A DNA stretch of 64,000 bases from Siccirubricoccus sp. G192 (GTDB lineage Bacteria > Pseudomonadota > Alphaproteobacteria > Acetobacterales > Acetobacteraceae), in NCBI RefSeq assembly GCF_019084075.1, contig NZ_JAHREN010000003.1:119426-183425 (forward strand), in the 5' to 3' direction. Positions 16,966 through 28,358 of this stretch are shown here, piece by piece. The notes below the pieces were generated by a model. The model saw nothing but the letters and a program-made list of their open reading frames with translations. It ran no database searches and had not been told where the DNA came from. Both the position numbers and the translations under genes were made by a program. Position 1 is the stretch's first letter. The number at the start of each line of letters is the position of its first letter.

Positions 16966-19900
16966 ACGCGCAGCCGCCCGTCTTTCCCCGCCTCGACCGA
17001 CGGCGCCGGCGCGAGCTGCTGGAGGAGATGTGGCGGCTGGTGCCGACCTTCCTGCAGGATTGGCAGCCCGGGCGTGATGAGGAGGATGTTGGCCAAGCGC
17101 TGATCTCCATCGCGGCCGCCCTGCAGGCGGAGGTAACGAGCCGCCTAGATCGCGTGCCTGAGAAGGCGTTCCGGAACTTCCTCCTGTGGGCCGGGATCAG
17201 GCCGGAGCCCGCCCGCGCGGCACGGCTTCCGGTGGTGCTGCGTATGGCAGAGGCGGCGACCGCTACCGTGCTCGCACCGGCGCGGCTGCGGCTGCAGGCG
17301 CAGACCGAGCCCGAGCCCACAGTCTTCGAGACCGAGCAGGCACTGCGGGTCGTGCCGGGCCGGCTCACACATTTGGTTGCGGCGGATGGCAGCGGGGACA
17401 GCATCTTCCTGCCGCCTCCGGGTCTGCTGGCCCCCGAGGCGCCGGCGGGCGGGCTGACGGTGCGGCGGCATCCTACCAGCCCCGCAGGCGCCGGCGCGGT
17501 GCGCCTGCAGGTCACGCCGGCCCTTGGCCTGGAGGCTGGGCAGATCCTCTGCATCGGCACGCGGCAGCACGTCATCGAGGCCGCGGAGCAGGACATCGTG
17601 ACCGTCGCCCCGCCGCTCACGCAGGGGGTGGACGAACGGACGCCGCTGGAGGTGGAGACGGGCTTCACCCCATTCCGCCGTTCCGCCGCGGCCAGCGGCA
17701 TGCCCGGCTGCTTCTCCGAGGACCGGCAGGTGCATGCGCTCTACCTCGGCGATGCCGATCTGCTGAAGGTCGAGGGCGCAGCGACGATCGCCCTGCTCCG
17801 CGGCGCTGCGCTCGCGGACGCGCAGTGGTCCTACTGGGGCAGGGAGGACAAGGGCGAGGCCGGCTGGCGGGGCATGACGGTGAAGACCGATGGGGACCGC
17901 CTGCTCCTCGCCAAGCGTGACGGCGCCATCGAGCCGCGCGAGGTGGAGGGCCGCGCCGGGCGCTGGATCCGCGCCGAACGGGCCGCGCGCGAGAGGGCCC
18001 TGACCCTGCGCGAGCTCCGGATCGCGACCGCCTTCGACGCCGAGGAGGCCAGCAAGGCGGGGCGCCCGCCGCTGCGCTTCGAAGCCTTCGCTAACACGGT
18101 GCCGCTGGTGACGAACACCGAGTTCTATCCGCTGGGGCGGGAGCCGCGCCTGTTCGACACCTTCTATCTTAGCTGCCCGGAGGCCTTCTCGAAGCCCGGC
18201 GCGAAGGTCACTCTACAGTTCGTCCTCGCCGACGCGACGCTGGGGCCGTTGGTCGCCACCTCCGGTGCATCCTCCGCCTTCGCGGTTGCGCAGGACGGAT
18301 CGCTTTACCGCCTGGACCTCGCGGGTGCCGGCGGGCAGCTGCGCATCGTGCCGCTCGATGCGCCGGCCGTGCGGCCGCCTGGCGCGGCGCTTCCCTCGCC
18401 AGACGATCGGCGTGTGGCGCTGACGCCACAGCAGCGCCCGGCCGTGGCGCGCGACGCTTTGCTTGCTGCGGCGCGTGCGGGCGCGGATGTCTGGCTCTGG
18501 GCGTTGATGGCAGAGCCCAATGCTTGGCCTGCGGGCTGGAGCGCTCTTGGTGCGCCGGCTGAAGCTGCCGAACCTGTCGCACTGGTCCTTTCCTCCACTC
18601 AGGGCGCGCCTACGGTGTTCGCGGCGGTGGGTGGGAGCATCTTGGCCCGCCGCCTCGCTCCGGGTCACGCAGGGCAGGGCTGGCAGCAAGCCGGCACCCT
18701 CGACAGGGACATCACCAGACTAGTGGGCGTGCAGGAACCGCTCGGGATCCCGCTTTCGAAACCGCCAGTGCTGCTGGCGGTGACGGACGGTGCGCTTCAC
18801 TTGATCCAGCAGGGCAATGCGCCAAAGCGCGTGCCGGGTGTGAAGCTCAGCGGAGAGGTCGAACCGGTCGCGCTGCGCCGGCCGGATGGCCGCATTCTAG
18901 TGATGGCGGCCGATCAGGAACGCCATCCTGTCGGCCACCTGGTAAAGGCTAATGGCACCTCGGCGCAGAAGATCTGGACGGCGGGCACGGTCCTTCCGAA
19001 AGGTGGGGGCTTCGCGCTCATCCCCGTCGCCGGATCGCCCTTCCCCGTGGCAGTGTTCCGCTCGGACAAGGGGCAGGAGCTCAAGGCTTGGCTGGTTGGC
19101 GCGGATGAACCGCTGCCCGACCAGCAGGAGCTGCCGGCCGATGCCCTTCCCGGTGTGCAGCCGGCTTGGATTGCCGGGCACCTCCTTGTGGCGGGACCGG
19201 AGCGCGACGTTTTCGTGCGCCGCTGGGAGGGCGGCCCGACGGTGGTGCCACGCCTAGCGGCAGACCTGCTCTCCGGCGTGCGGCTGGAGACCGCCGTGGA
19301 TGCCGAAGCCGTTGAGCGGATCGGGCCTGGTACCGGTTGGCAGGTCAGTCGTGTCCGCGAGGTGATCGAGGAGACAGGCGTCGCCGCGACCGCCATCTAC
19401 GTGCCAGAGGCGCCGTTCAGCGAGAAGGGGAATACCGGAGAGCCCAAGTATCGGCTGCTCGGGGCCGACGCTGACCATAAATTCGAAGGCGGCGAGGCGA
19501 GCGGGGAGGGGAAGCTTACGCTCAACGAAAACGACAAGGAGGCAGCAGTCGGCCGCACGATCCGCGTGGAGGATGCTGGCGCCCGGACCTTCCACCGGAT
19601 CACGGAACTGCCTCCGCCCTCCGGGACCTTGCCGCGCAAGGTCGCCGGTCTGCTCCCACCGCTCGCCGCCCAGCCTGGCGCCACGATCGCCTATGACTAC
19701 CCGAAGGTCCTGGCGGAGGACCTGGAGGGAGCAGCGCGTCCGGTCTTGAACCTGCACGGCATTGCCGAGGAGGTCCGCAAGCGGATCGAGGAGGCCGGCC
19801 TCGTCCTAGATGCCGTTCCTACCTTCCAGCGGATCCGGGGCTTCGGGAAGACGAACACCGACCTGGCGGCGCTTGGCGCGGCGTGGACCACCCCGCCCAA

Positions 19901-21878
19901 GCCGAATGCCCAACTGGCGCTCGTCGTCCCCGCGCCGACCGGTGCTACCAGCTGGGATCACCAGCAGGACCCCACCGATCCCAATCCTGAACTCTCCTGG
20001 GAGTACTGGAATGGCTTCGGATGGTGGCGCATCGAGCGGCTGCTGGACAACACGCGCCACCTGCTCGACAGCCGCGACCTCACCTTCGACGTTCCGGCGG
20101 ACATCGCCGAAACGGACATCGCCGGCCGCACTAGCCACTGGATCCGTTCCCGGCTCATCGGCGGCGAGTACGGGCGCGAGGTCTACAAGGTTGAGAGCAC
20201 GGGGCCGGACGGCAACAAGACCACCGTCCAGACCGCCGTGCGCGACACCAGCCAGATCCGCCCGCCGCGCGTCCTGGGGCTTGCGATCTCCTACGAGGTG
20301 CCGGATGCAGAGGCCCGCCCACCCGAACACATGCTCAGCCTCGACAGTGGCGGCTGGCGCGATCAGGCCGAGGCGAACCGTGCCCGCGACGCCGTCGTCA
20401 CCGCCTTCGAGCCGCTCGGGGAAGTTCTCGGCCGCCTCGGGCCCGACCGGGCTGCCGCATCCGGGCACGGCCTCTACATCGGCTGCGATGCGCCACTCCG
20501 GGGCGGCTCGATCCGCCTGCTCGCCCTCGTGGCCGAGCAGGCGGGGGAGACCCGGCTGATGGCCGAGGCACTCCGCGACGGACGCTTCGCGCCCGTGCCG
20601 CTGAAGGACGAGACGGGCGGGCTGCATCAGCCCGGGATGCTCACCCTCTCGCTCGACGCAGCCCCGAGCCTGGCCGCGCTGTTCGGGGTGGAGGCCTATT
20701 GGCTGCGCCTGCGTCCCACACAGGACGCGCCCTGGCAGCCCGAGCTGCACGGCCTGTTCCTGAACGCCGTCATGGCGGAGGCGGCGGAGACCCAGGAATT
20801 CGAGATCCTCGGCTCCTCCGACGGCGCGCCGCGCCAGCGCGTCTTCCTCGCCCGCCCGCCGGTACTGCCGGACAGCCTGGAACTCCGCGTGCGCGAGCCG
20901 CTGGGCGAGGAGGAGATCGCGGAGCTGCGGCGCGACGACCCGGGCCGCGTGCTGATCGATGTCGAAGGCCAGCCCGGCGCCTGGGTACGCTGGCGGGAGG
21001 TGGGCGATCCGGACGACGCCGCGCCGCGCGAGCGCGGCTATGCGCTCGACCATGCAAGCGGCGAGGTCCGCTTCGGCGATGGCCTCGCCGGGATGATCCC
21101 GCCGCCCGGCCTCGACGCGGTCGCCGCTTTCTCTTATCGCCGCGGCGGCGGTGCGGCGGCGAATGCGGTGCAGGCTTGGGATGCGCTGCAGCTCGTCACG
21201 CCGGTGGAGGGGGTAGAGGCGGTGGTTGCGCCCCGGCCTGCCGCGGGTGGCGCCGATCCGGCCGGAGCGGAACGCACCATCGCCTTCGCGCCCGGACGCA
21301 TCCGCCATCGCGACCGCGCCGTGACGGCGGCCGACCTGGAGGCGCTGGCGCTGGCCGGCTCGCCCGAGATCGCGCAGGCGCGCTGCATCCCGCAGGCGCG
21401 CCCGCCGCGCCTCGTCGTTGTGCTGCGCGGCGCCGATCCGCGCCCGGGCAAGGAGTTCCGCGACGCGCTGCGGCGACGCCTGGTGGAGCATGCCGCACCG
21501 GGACTCGGCGCCGCGGGGGGCTGCGCGTGGATGCGCCGCTCTTACGCCGGCTGCGTCTCCGGCTCGGCTTCGTGGTCGAAGAGCTGGCCCTCTCCGGACC
21601 CCTGGAGGAAGCAGCGCGGATAGCGCTGCAGCGCTTGCTAGATCCCGCGGAGGGCGGCGTGGGTGGCGGTGGCTGGCCGCTTGGTGCCGTGCCGCGGGAC
21701 GGCGAGGTGATGGCCGTGCTCGCAGGGTTGAAAGGGCTGCTGCGCGTGGAGTCCATCGCGCTCGAGGAGGTGCACGAGGCGACGGCAGGGTCCTTCCCCG
21801 AGCGGATCGCCGCGGGGGGAGCTCGTGATTCTCGCGCCCGATGGCATCGTCATCGGTTTCCGGCAGGAGATCCCGTGA
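16962..21878 (+). CDS. Large baseplate J-like protein (Pvc11-like), two frame breaks near the end
   Basis: About 1,638 residues when restored. The N-terminus (LLEEMWRLVPTFLQDW, ISIAAALQAEVTSRLDRVPE) and the SWEYWNGFGWW and FSYRRGGGA segments mark a putative baseplate assembly J-type protein. A propeller-like insert occupies roughly residues 420-760. The frame ends early at 21623. One base missing at the G6 run 21515-21520 leads to GLRVDAPLLRRLRLRLGFVV, and one extra base at the G6 run 21814-21819 leads to ELVILAPDGIVIGFRQEIP and the stop at 21876-21878. It forms the wedge of the baseplate. Confidence 0.85.
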
Positions 21879-23836
21879 TGAGCGGCTCCGCTCTCGCACT
21901 GCGCGTGGACGACACGGATTTCGCGGCGCTGGTAGAGCGTGCGCGGGCGCAGATCCCCTCGCTCGCACCGCACTGGACCGACCACAACCTCCACGATCCC
22001 GGCATCACGCTCCTCGAGTTGCTGGCCTGGACGGCGGAAGCGCAGATCTACGGCCTCGGCCGGATGCGCCGGGACGAGCGGCAGGCCTATGCCGCTCTGC
22101 TCGGCGTCATACCGCACGGGCCGCGTCCGGCCGAGGGGATGATCTGGCCGGACAGGCCGCTCCCGCAGGCCGAGGGGGTCTGGCTGCCGCCCGGCACGGC
22201 CGTCCTGACGGAGCGGCAGGAGGCGCCGCCCTTTCGCGTCCGCCGCGGGCTGTGGCTCACCGGAGCACGGCTCGCCGGGCTCCGCACGGAACCGGCGGAG
22301 GGCGGCACGCCGGTGGACCACACGGCGGGGAACGAGCGCGAGCGTGCGAGCTTCGCGCCTTTCGGCGATGCCCCGCGCTCTGGCACGCGCCTCGTCCTGG
22401 CGCTCGCCGGTCCGCCGCCGCTGGCCGGCTACGACGCGGCACGGGGACACCGGCCGCTGGTAGCGATCGGCGTCGAGGTGGAGCCCTTCGCGTCGGGCGA
22501 GGCCGCGCCTTCCGCCGGCGCATGGCGGCGCGGCGGGGCGCGGCTGCGTGCCTGGGTCACTGTCGGCGGCGCCAGGTTGCCTGCCGTGATCGTTACGGAT
22601 GGCAGCGCAGCCCTGTCACGCAGCGGCGTGCTACTGCTCCGACTGCCCGATGCGCTAGCCGGGGCCGTGGGACCGGCAGAACTCACGATCGAGCTGGCGG
22701 GCGGCGCCTTCGCCCTGACCCCGCGGCTGCTGCGCCTGGCGCTCAACGTGCTGCCCGTGCAGCAGATCGAGCGCGCGACCTGGGACCATTCGGGCAACGG
22801 GCTGCCGGACCAGGAGGTGGTGCTGCCGCGTCCCCGGCGCGCTACTAGGCCAGATGCGCCGGCCGGGCGTCCCTGGCTGCGCCATGGACCGGGCGCGACC
22901 GCGCCGCGGGTGCGGCTCTTGCCGGACGAGCCCTGGCTGCGGGTCGCGGACCTCGCCCTCGCCGGTCCGGATGACCACGTCTTTATGCTCGACCCAGAAG
23001 CGGCGATCCTTCGCTTCGGCAATGGCGTGAACGGATGCGTGCCACCCTCCGGCGCCACGCTGCAGATCACCTATGAGGTCTGCGACGGACGGGATGGCTC
23101 GGTGCCTGCGGGGCTCGGCTGGCGCGTGCCGGGCCTCCCCGGCGTGTTCGGCCGCAATGCGGCGGCGATGGAGGGCGGCGCCGACGCCGACGGCCTGCCC
23201 GAGCTGCGGCGGGAGGCGCGCCGCCGGCTTCGCGAAGCGCGGCCGCTTGTCACCCATGCCGACCTGCGTGACGCTGCCCTCGCCGCGGGGCTGCATGTCG
23301 CCCGGGCGGAGGTGGTGCCGGACTTCGACGCCGGCACCCCAGCGCGCGAGACGGTGCCAGGCGGGGTCCGTACCCTGGTCGCGCTGCGCCGCCGCCGCCG
23401 GAGCGAAGCGGCGAACGAGGCGGAAGCGCCGGCCTGGCTCGCAGCGCTCGAGCGACGGTTGCGTCCCATGCTGCTGGTCGGCGAGCAGCTGCGTGTGGCG
23501 GGACCGCGCTATGTTCCGCTGCGCCTGCGCGCGCGCCTCATCGCCCAACCAGGAGGTGATCCGCGCGCGATCGAGCGGGAGGCCCGTCGCCTGCTGCGCA
23601 GCCGCCTCGCGCCGCTACCCGGGGGCGGCGAGCCGGCCTGGCCGCTTGGCCGTGACCTCTCTCAGCGCGAGTTGCTGGGCTGGCTTCGGCGGCTGGACGG
23701 CGTGGCTGCGGTGGCGGAGCTTAAGATTGAGGACGCAAAGAAGGGTGTCCTGGCACTGCCACGGCACGGGCTACCAAGGTTGGACCTCGCGCCCGGCGAC
23801 ATCCGCGTCGAGGCGCCGCGGGACGCCTCGCCATGA
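21878..23836 (+). CDS. Second baseplate J-like protein (Pvc12-like)
   Basis: A 652-residue protein starting at ATG 21878, overlapping the upstream stop. The family signature HWTDHNLHDPGITLLELLAW is at residues 28-47 with YGLGRMRRDERQAY following. The centre has FRFGNGVNGCVPPSGATLQI-type text near residue 380, and the C-terminus has the J-type RYVPLRLRARLIAQPGGD. It pairs with the preceding large J-like protein in the baseplate. Its stop overlaps the next ATG by four bases. Confidence 0.9.
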   Translation: MSGSALALRVDDTDFAALVERARAQIPSLAPHWTDHNLHDPGITLLELLAWTAEAQIYGLGRMRRDERQAYAALLGVIPHGPRPAEGMIWPDRPLPQAEGVWLPPGTAVLTERQEAPPFRVRRGLWLTGARLAGLRTEPAEGGTPVDHTAGNERERASFAPFGDAPRSGTRLVLALAGPPPLAGYDAARGHRPLVAIGVEVEPFASGEAAPSAGAWRRGGARLRAWVTVGGARLPAVIVTDGSAALSRSGVLLLRLPDALAGAVGPAELTIELAGGAFALTPRLLRLALNVLPVQQIERATWDHSGNGLPDQEVVLPRPRRATRPDAPAGRPWLRHGPGATAPRVRLLPDEPWLRVADLALAGPDDHVFMLDPEAAILRFGNGVNGCVPPSGATLQITYEVCDGRDGSVPAGLGWRVPGLPGVFGRNAAAMEGGADADGLPELRREARRRLREARPLVTHADLRDAALAAGLHVARAEVVPDFDAGTPARETVPGGVRTLVALRRRRRSEAANEAEAPAWLAALERRLRPMLLVGEQLRVAGPRYVPLRLRARLIAQPGGDPRAIEREARRLLRSRLAPLPGGGEPAWPLGRDLSQRELLGWLRRLDGVAAVAELKIEDAKKGVLALPRHGLPRLDLAPGDIRVEAPRDASP

Positions 23837-25971
23837 GCGGCGCGGGCGGACGAAAGGTCTATCGGTTCGCCAGCGGGCCGCAGTGGCATGCCGGACTGCT
23901 GCAGGGTGCGACGCCGTGCGCAGCGGGCGGGCCGGAGCCTTTCCTGCCCTTCGGCGCCGCGCAGCGTGTCCAGGGCGGCAGGCCAGGCCGCGCGCTCGCG
24001 GTCGCCGCCGACGGCATGGTCCTGTGGCAGGACGGATCGGGAGGCGTCGTGTGGCTGCCCGCCGGGGCCGGAGAGGGGGCAGCACCCTGCGTACTACCCT
24101 CCGGTGCCGGCGCGATTGGCCGCGGGACGCGGCTCGTCGCCGGGCGCCGCCGCCTGTGGTCGGCGCGGCGCGGACGCCGTCTCATCTCCTGCTACGCGCT
24201 GCCGACGTTGCAGGTGCTGCGCGACGTCCCTCTCGACGGCCGCGTGCTCGACATCGCGGCAGATGCCAGCGATGGCGTGCTCGCGCTGGTGGCGCGGCGC
24301 GGCGGCCATGCGCTGGCACGGTTTGGTGCCGAGGGTCGCCTGCGCGGCACGCAGGAGCTGCCGTGCAAAGCGTGCCCGATCCTCGTTGCCGCGGTAGCCG
24401 ATACGGTGGTGCTGCTGGAGGCCGACCGCAAGCGGCTCCGCTGGTTCACAGAGCGGCAGCCCGGACCGATGCTCGACCTTGCCGAGCTCTTGCCGGGCTT
24501 CCATGCGCGGGCGCTCACCGCAGACCGGGCCGGGCGCTTCCTGCTGGCCGGCAGGGCGCGCGACGGGAGCGGCAGGCGAGCGCGGTGGCTGCTCGTGCTC
24601 GGGGCCGATGGCAGGCTGCTGGAGCAGCACCCCTTGAGCACTTCGGTTGGCACTCTGCGTGGAATTTCGGGCGATCGCGGCACGGCGTGGATCGCCGCAG
24701 CGAACGGCCTGTGGCGGCTTGCCGCCGGCGGCCCGGGTGCGACTCGCGGAGCGGAGGGCGTGTTCCTCACGCCAGCCCTGCACTCGCCGCTCGGCCAGGA
24801 GTCCGGCTGGTTGCGCGCCGACGTCACGGCGGATTTGCCGCCCGGTGCAACCGTTACCGCCCGCCTGGCAAGCACGGATGACGAGGCTCGCGCAGCCGAG
24901 CTGCGGGCCCAGCACGCCGATCCGGCGCTGCCCCCCGCCATGCGGCTCATGAAGGTCAGCGGCATGCTCGACTGGAGCGAGCCCGTGGTGCTCGGCGCCG
25001 GCCGCGACGTGCCGCCGGACGCGGAGGAGTCGGAGGAGGAGCTGCCGCCCGCGCGGCTCGCCCTGCCGCTGCATGGGGTCCGCAATCCATGGCTCTGGAT
25101 CGAGCTGCGCTTCACCGGCAGCCCCGGCCTCCCTCCACCGCGCCTGCACAAGCTGTCCATCCTCTACCCCGAACGGTCGCTGATGCAGCACCTGCCGGCG
25201 ATTTACCGTGCAAGCGACCGGCGGCTTGGCCAGCTGCGCGGACTTGTCGCGCTGCTCGAGACCGGCACGCAGGCACTAGATGCGCGCATCAACGCGCTTG
25301 GCCGCCTAATAGACCCGGCGACCGTGCCGCCCGACTGGCTGGACTTCCTCGGCTCGTGGCTCGGCTTGCCCTGGGAAGCCGCGCTGCCGGAGGAGGCGAA
25401 GCGGGCGATGCTGCGCTCTGCCGGTGCGCTGCTCGCCGCGCGTGGCACCCGTGCCGGCATCACGCGGCTGGTGCGCTGCCTTTTGCCGCGCCGCCCAGTC
25501 CGCCTGCTGGATCCGGCAACGGATCTCGCGCCGGCGCTGCTCGGCACCGCCTGCCTGCCGGCCGTGGTGCTCGGCGCGGCGCGCGACCGGCCGCGCCTCG
25601 GCAGCAATGCCGTGATCGGGCGTGCCTGCCTGCCCGAATCCGTCGCGCCGGGCGCCCGCGATCTGCTCGAGCCGCTCTCCGGCTGGGTCCGTGTCGAGCT
25701 GTCCGCGACCGAGGCGGAGCGAGCGGCGCTGGAGCCGGTGATGGAACACCTGCTTGTCGGCTTCGTGCCGGCGGGCATCCGCATCGTGCTGCGCTGGCGG
25801 CCATGGCCGTCCAGCGGCATCGGGCGCCGGATCGGGGAGGATCTGCGGCTGCTCGCTACCGCACCAGCTGTGCTGGGCCGCGGCGCAGGCCTGGGCTCGG
25901 TCACAGTCGCCGCGGAGGAGCCGTCGCGCCTCCCGGCGGGAGGACTCGCGACGGGGTTCCGGCTCACCTAG
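23833..25971 (+). CDS. Tail protein I-like baseplate protein with N-terminal propeller domain
   Basis: A 712-residue protein. Residues 1-320 contain repeated four-stranded units of propeller type (ALAVAADGMVLWQDG, VLDIAADASDGVLALVAR, ALTADRAGRFLLAG, ISGDRGTAWIAAANGLWRL). Residues 440-570 carry the P2 gpI-like tail protein domain (LMQHLPAIYRASDRRLGQL, then PPDWLDFLGSWLGLPW and TRAGITRLVRCLL). The tail I-like part joins the baseplate periphery. The propeller could be a tip- or fibre-proximal addition. Similar large tail-I fusions occur in eCIS operons. Confidence 0.82.
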   Translation: MSGAGGRKVYRFASGPQWHAGLLQGATPCAAGGPEPFLPFGAAQRVQGGRPGRALAVAADGMVLWQDGSGGVVWLPAGAGEGAAPCVLPSGAGAIGRGTRLVAGRRRLWSARRGRRLISCYALPTLQVLRDVPLDGRVLDIAADASDGVLALVARRGGHALARFGAEGRLRGTQELPCKACPILVAAVADTVVLLEADRKRLRWFTERQPGPMLDLAELLPGFHARALTADRAGRFLLAGRARDGSGRRARWLLVLGADGRLLEQHPLSTSVGTLRGISGDRGTAWIAAANGLWRLAAGGPGATRGAEGVFLTPALHSPLGQESGWLRADVTADLPPGATVTARLASTDDEARAAELRAQHADPALPPAMRLMKVSGMLDWSEPVVLGAGRDVPPDAEESEEELPPARLALPLHGVRNPWLWIELRFTGSPGLPPPRLHKLSILYPERSLMQHLPAIYRASDRRLGQLRGLVALLETGTQALDARINALGRLIDPATVPPDWLDFLGSWLGLPWEAALPEEAKRAMLRSAGALLAARGTRAGITRLVRCLLPRRPVRLLDPATDLAPALLGTACLPAVVLGAARDRPRLGSNAVIGRACLPESVAPGARDLLEPLSGWVRVELSATEAERAALEPVMEHLLVGFVPAGIRIVLRWRPWPSSGIGRRIGEDLRLLATAPAVLGRGAGLGSVTVAAEEPSRLPAGGLATGFRLT

Positions 25972-25981
25972 GAGGGCGCGC

Positions 25982-27469
25982 ATGCAGATCACACGGAAGC
26001 ACGACCAGTCGGCGCCCTGCGGGGATGTCGCGGAGGCATGCGCGCCGGGCGCGTCGCGCAATCGGTACTTCGGCGGAAAGCTGATGAATGCCCGCGACTT
26101 CACCGCTGAGCAGGGCTACCTCGTCGCGCGCCGCAGGCTGGTAAACCGTGCCATGTTCGGCGCAGGCGTGGTGCATGGCCTCGCCGTGCGTGGACCGGAT
26201 GGTAAGCGCGAAAGCCGGACGGAAAGGCTGGAGATCGGGCCGGGCCTCGCCTTCGACCGACACGGGCGCGAAATCGCGCTCGCCATGCCGCTGCCGGTGA
26301 AATTGGACGAACTGATTGTCAGGATCGACGACAAGAATTGGTGCAGAGAGAGGCCGACGGAAGGGCATTGGCTGCTCATGGCACATTACGCCGAGCGTCT
26401 GTCCGAGGCAGTGCGTGTACCCGACCCCTGCGGCTGCGGGGAGGCGGAGTGGAGCCGCATCTGCGAGACCATCGTGCTTTCGCTCCGTAGGATCGGCCAG
26501 GAGGGCTGCAAGGCCCCGCCGGAGCCCTGTCCGCGCTGCGCCTGTCCGCCTGGCTCGGAGGCGCGCCGGCCGACGGAGCATGCGGCCGAGCAGATGCAGT
26601 CCGACTCCGGGTATTTCGGCGATGCGGATGCGCCAGGGCCCGTACGCAGGGCATGCCTCTGCGGATGGGCCGAGCAGGTCGAGGTTGCGGGCGAGCCGGG
26701 TGCCCTCTGTGAGTTCCGCCCGGGGCTTTCCTTCGATCCGGCGAGTGGTGTTGCCCTGGCCTGCGTCAAAGTCGAGATGAACGATGGGTGCCCCGTCTTC
26801 GTGTTGCCGGCCGATGAGTGCACACCGCGCCCCATCGTGAAGCGCAATGACCTACTGTATGACCTCATCCGCGGCTGCGACCTGACCAGGCTGGCCTGGA
26901 TCAGCTGGGCGGAGTGGCATCGTGGTGACCCCGTGCCCTGGGACAAGTTCGCAGGGTCCTTCGAGCCGGCACCGCCCAACTGCCCGCCTGACGAGCTGGC
27001 GGAGTGCGTCACCCACTTCACCTTTGGCTTCGACGGACCCGTGATCATCGACACCGTCACGCCCGATGCCGTGGCTATCACCGCCCTGATCCAAGACGGG
27101 GTTTCCGAATGGGGTGGTAGGGGCACACGCTGGGGCGACACTTGGCGGGTGCCCGTTATACGGCTGGAGCCGCATCCCGAGCCCGACGACCCGGCGGGAA
27201 CAGCCCGCTCCTTCACCATCGTGGTCAACGGCCGCTGGGCCGAATCGCAGATCTTCAACACCGACCTCTGCCGCTTCCTCGGAGGTCCGTCCACCATCGA
27301 GATCGAGATCCGCGGCGACATGATCCTCGACTGCCGCGGCCAAGCGGTGGACGCCAACACGTTCGGAGCCCACCGCCCCGACGCGCAGCTTGGTGGCGGC
27401 CGCGGGCGGTCAGGTAATGGCACACCCGGCGGCAGCTTCCTTTCTCCCATCCATCTTGAGCGGCGCTAG
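25982..27469 (+). CDS. Cysteine-rich eCIS accessory protein, 495 residues
   Basis: ATG 25982 follows GGAGGGCG. The N-terminus has RNRYFGGKLMNARDFTAEQG then RRRLVNRAMFGAGVVHGLAV, a motif found in large proteins near the end of phage-like tail and eCIS operons. The same motif recurs in the following gene. A cysteine-rich stretch (CPRCACPPGSEA) lies near residue 182 and a beta-rich part (FTIVVNGRWAESQIFN) near residue 415. The biochemical role is unknown. The position suggests a fibre, tip or attachment function. No signal peptide is visible. Confidence 0.65.
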   Translation: MQITRKHDQSAPCGDVAEACAPGASRNRYFGGKLMNARDFTAEQGYLVARRRLVNRAMFGAGVVHGLAVRGPDGKRESRTERLEIGPGLAFDRHGREIALAMPLPVKLDELIVRIDDKNWCRERPTEGHWLLMAHYAERLSEAVRVPDPCGCGEAEWSRICETIVLSLRRIGQEGCKAPPEPCPRCACPPGSEARRPTEHAAEQMQSDSGYFGDADAPGPVRRACLCGWAEQVEVAGEPGALCEFRPGLSFDPASGVALACVKVEMNDGCPVFVLPADECTPRPIVKRNDLLYDLIRGCDLTRLAWISWAEWHRGDPVPWDKFAGSFEPAPPNCPPDELAECVTHFTFGFDGPVIIDTVTPDAVAITALIQDGVSEWGGRGTRWGDTWRVPVIRLEPHPEPDDPAGTARSFTIVVNGRWAESQIFNTDLCRFLGGPSTIEIEIRGDMILDCRGQAVDANTFGAHRPDAQLGGGRGRSGNGTPGGSFLSPIHLERR

Positions 27470-27486
27470 GCCGATGGAGACAAGAC

Positions 27487-28328
27487 ATGAGCGCTACGAC
27501 AACCTCCACCGGCAGGCAGGACGCGAAGGAGCGCGTGTGCGGCACGGGGATGATCTCGCGCCCGCGCTTCAGCCCCGGCCTTCTCCTGCTTGATGACGAT
27601 CTGACGGCCGGCGTCGAGTATACCCGGCAGCTCAGCCGGCTGCTGTTCCGCCACCTCTTCGGCTGCGGCGTCGTCTGCGGCCTGAAGGTGACGGCACGCC
27701 ACGAGCGGCACGGCGACTGTCTGCATGTCGATGTCGATGCCGGCCTCGCGCTCGACTGCGAGGGCGACCCCGTGCATGTGCCGCACCCGCAGAGGCTCAC
27801 CGTGCGCCGCGAATGCGGTGAGCCGCTGCCGCGCGAGCTCTGGGTCCTGCTGCGCCGGACCCAGCAGGATTGCGTGCCGCGCGGCTTGGCATGCCCGCCC
27901 GAGGATGGCGGCAGCGACAGCGTGGCGACGCGCCTACGCGACGGCTACGAGATTGCGCTCCTGAACGAGCGCCCGAAGGAGTCCTGTGGCTGCCCGGAAT
28001 TGGCGGAGCCCGTTGGGGGGGTAGCACCGCGTCACCGCGACTCGACGAGGGAGCCTCCACGGTTGGCGGGGCAGGCGTGGAGGAGCACGTGGCGCCGAGG
28101 GACTCCGCCCCGGGGCCGAAGTTGATGACCGAGACGGACCGCAAGGCCTGCTACGAGGACCATGTGGCGGGTACGTGCGCCGGCTGCTGCGCGCAGCGTG
28201 GCTGGCTGATCCTGGCGAAGGTTTTCTTCCACACGGACGACAAACTATACGTGCGCCATGGCGTGCGACGCTTCGTGCGTCCGGCCCTGCTCGCGGATCC
28301 GCTCTTCGCCGACATCCCGCCGCCCTGA
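27487..28328 (+). CDS. Second eCIS accessory protein of the same family, frame break at 28015-28021
   Basis: ATG 27487 follows GGAG. Residues 20-90 (MISRPRFSPGLLLLDDDLTA, LSRLLFRHLFGCGVVCGLKV, DAGLALDCEGDPV) match the N-terminal domain of the upstream protein. The frame runs falsely to 28125. Restoring one base at the G7 run 28015-28021 gives the continuation STASPRLDEGASTVGGAG and a Cys-rich end (CAGCCAQRGWLILAKVFF) to 28328, about 281 residues. The two genes look like paralogues with a shared structural role. Confidence 0.65.
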
Positions 28329-28358
28329 AGCGAGGGATGTAGCCGCCGAGGGGTATCC

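Noticed and set aside
19806..21968. A 720-residue open frame on the minus strand
   Set aside because: It lies opposite the conserved baseplate J genes, has shadow codon usage (Arg/Ala/Pro rich) and no domain signal.
4302..28328. A complete myophage prophage
   Set aside because: No capsid, portal, terminase, lysis or phage replication genes are present in the window, while the AAA+ and DUF4255 genes are eCIS-typical.
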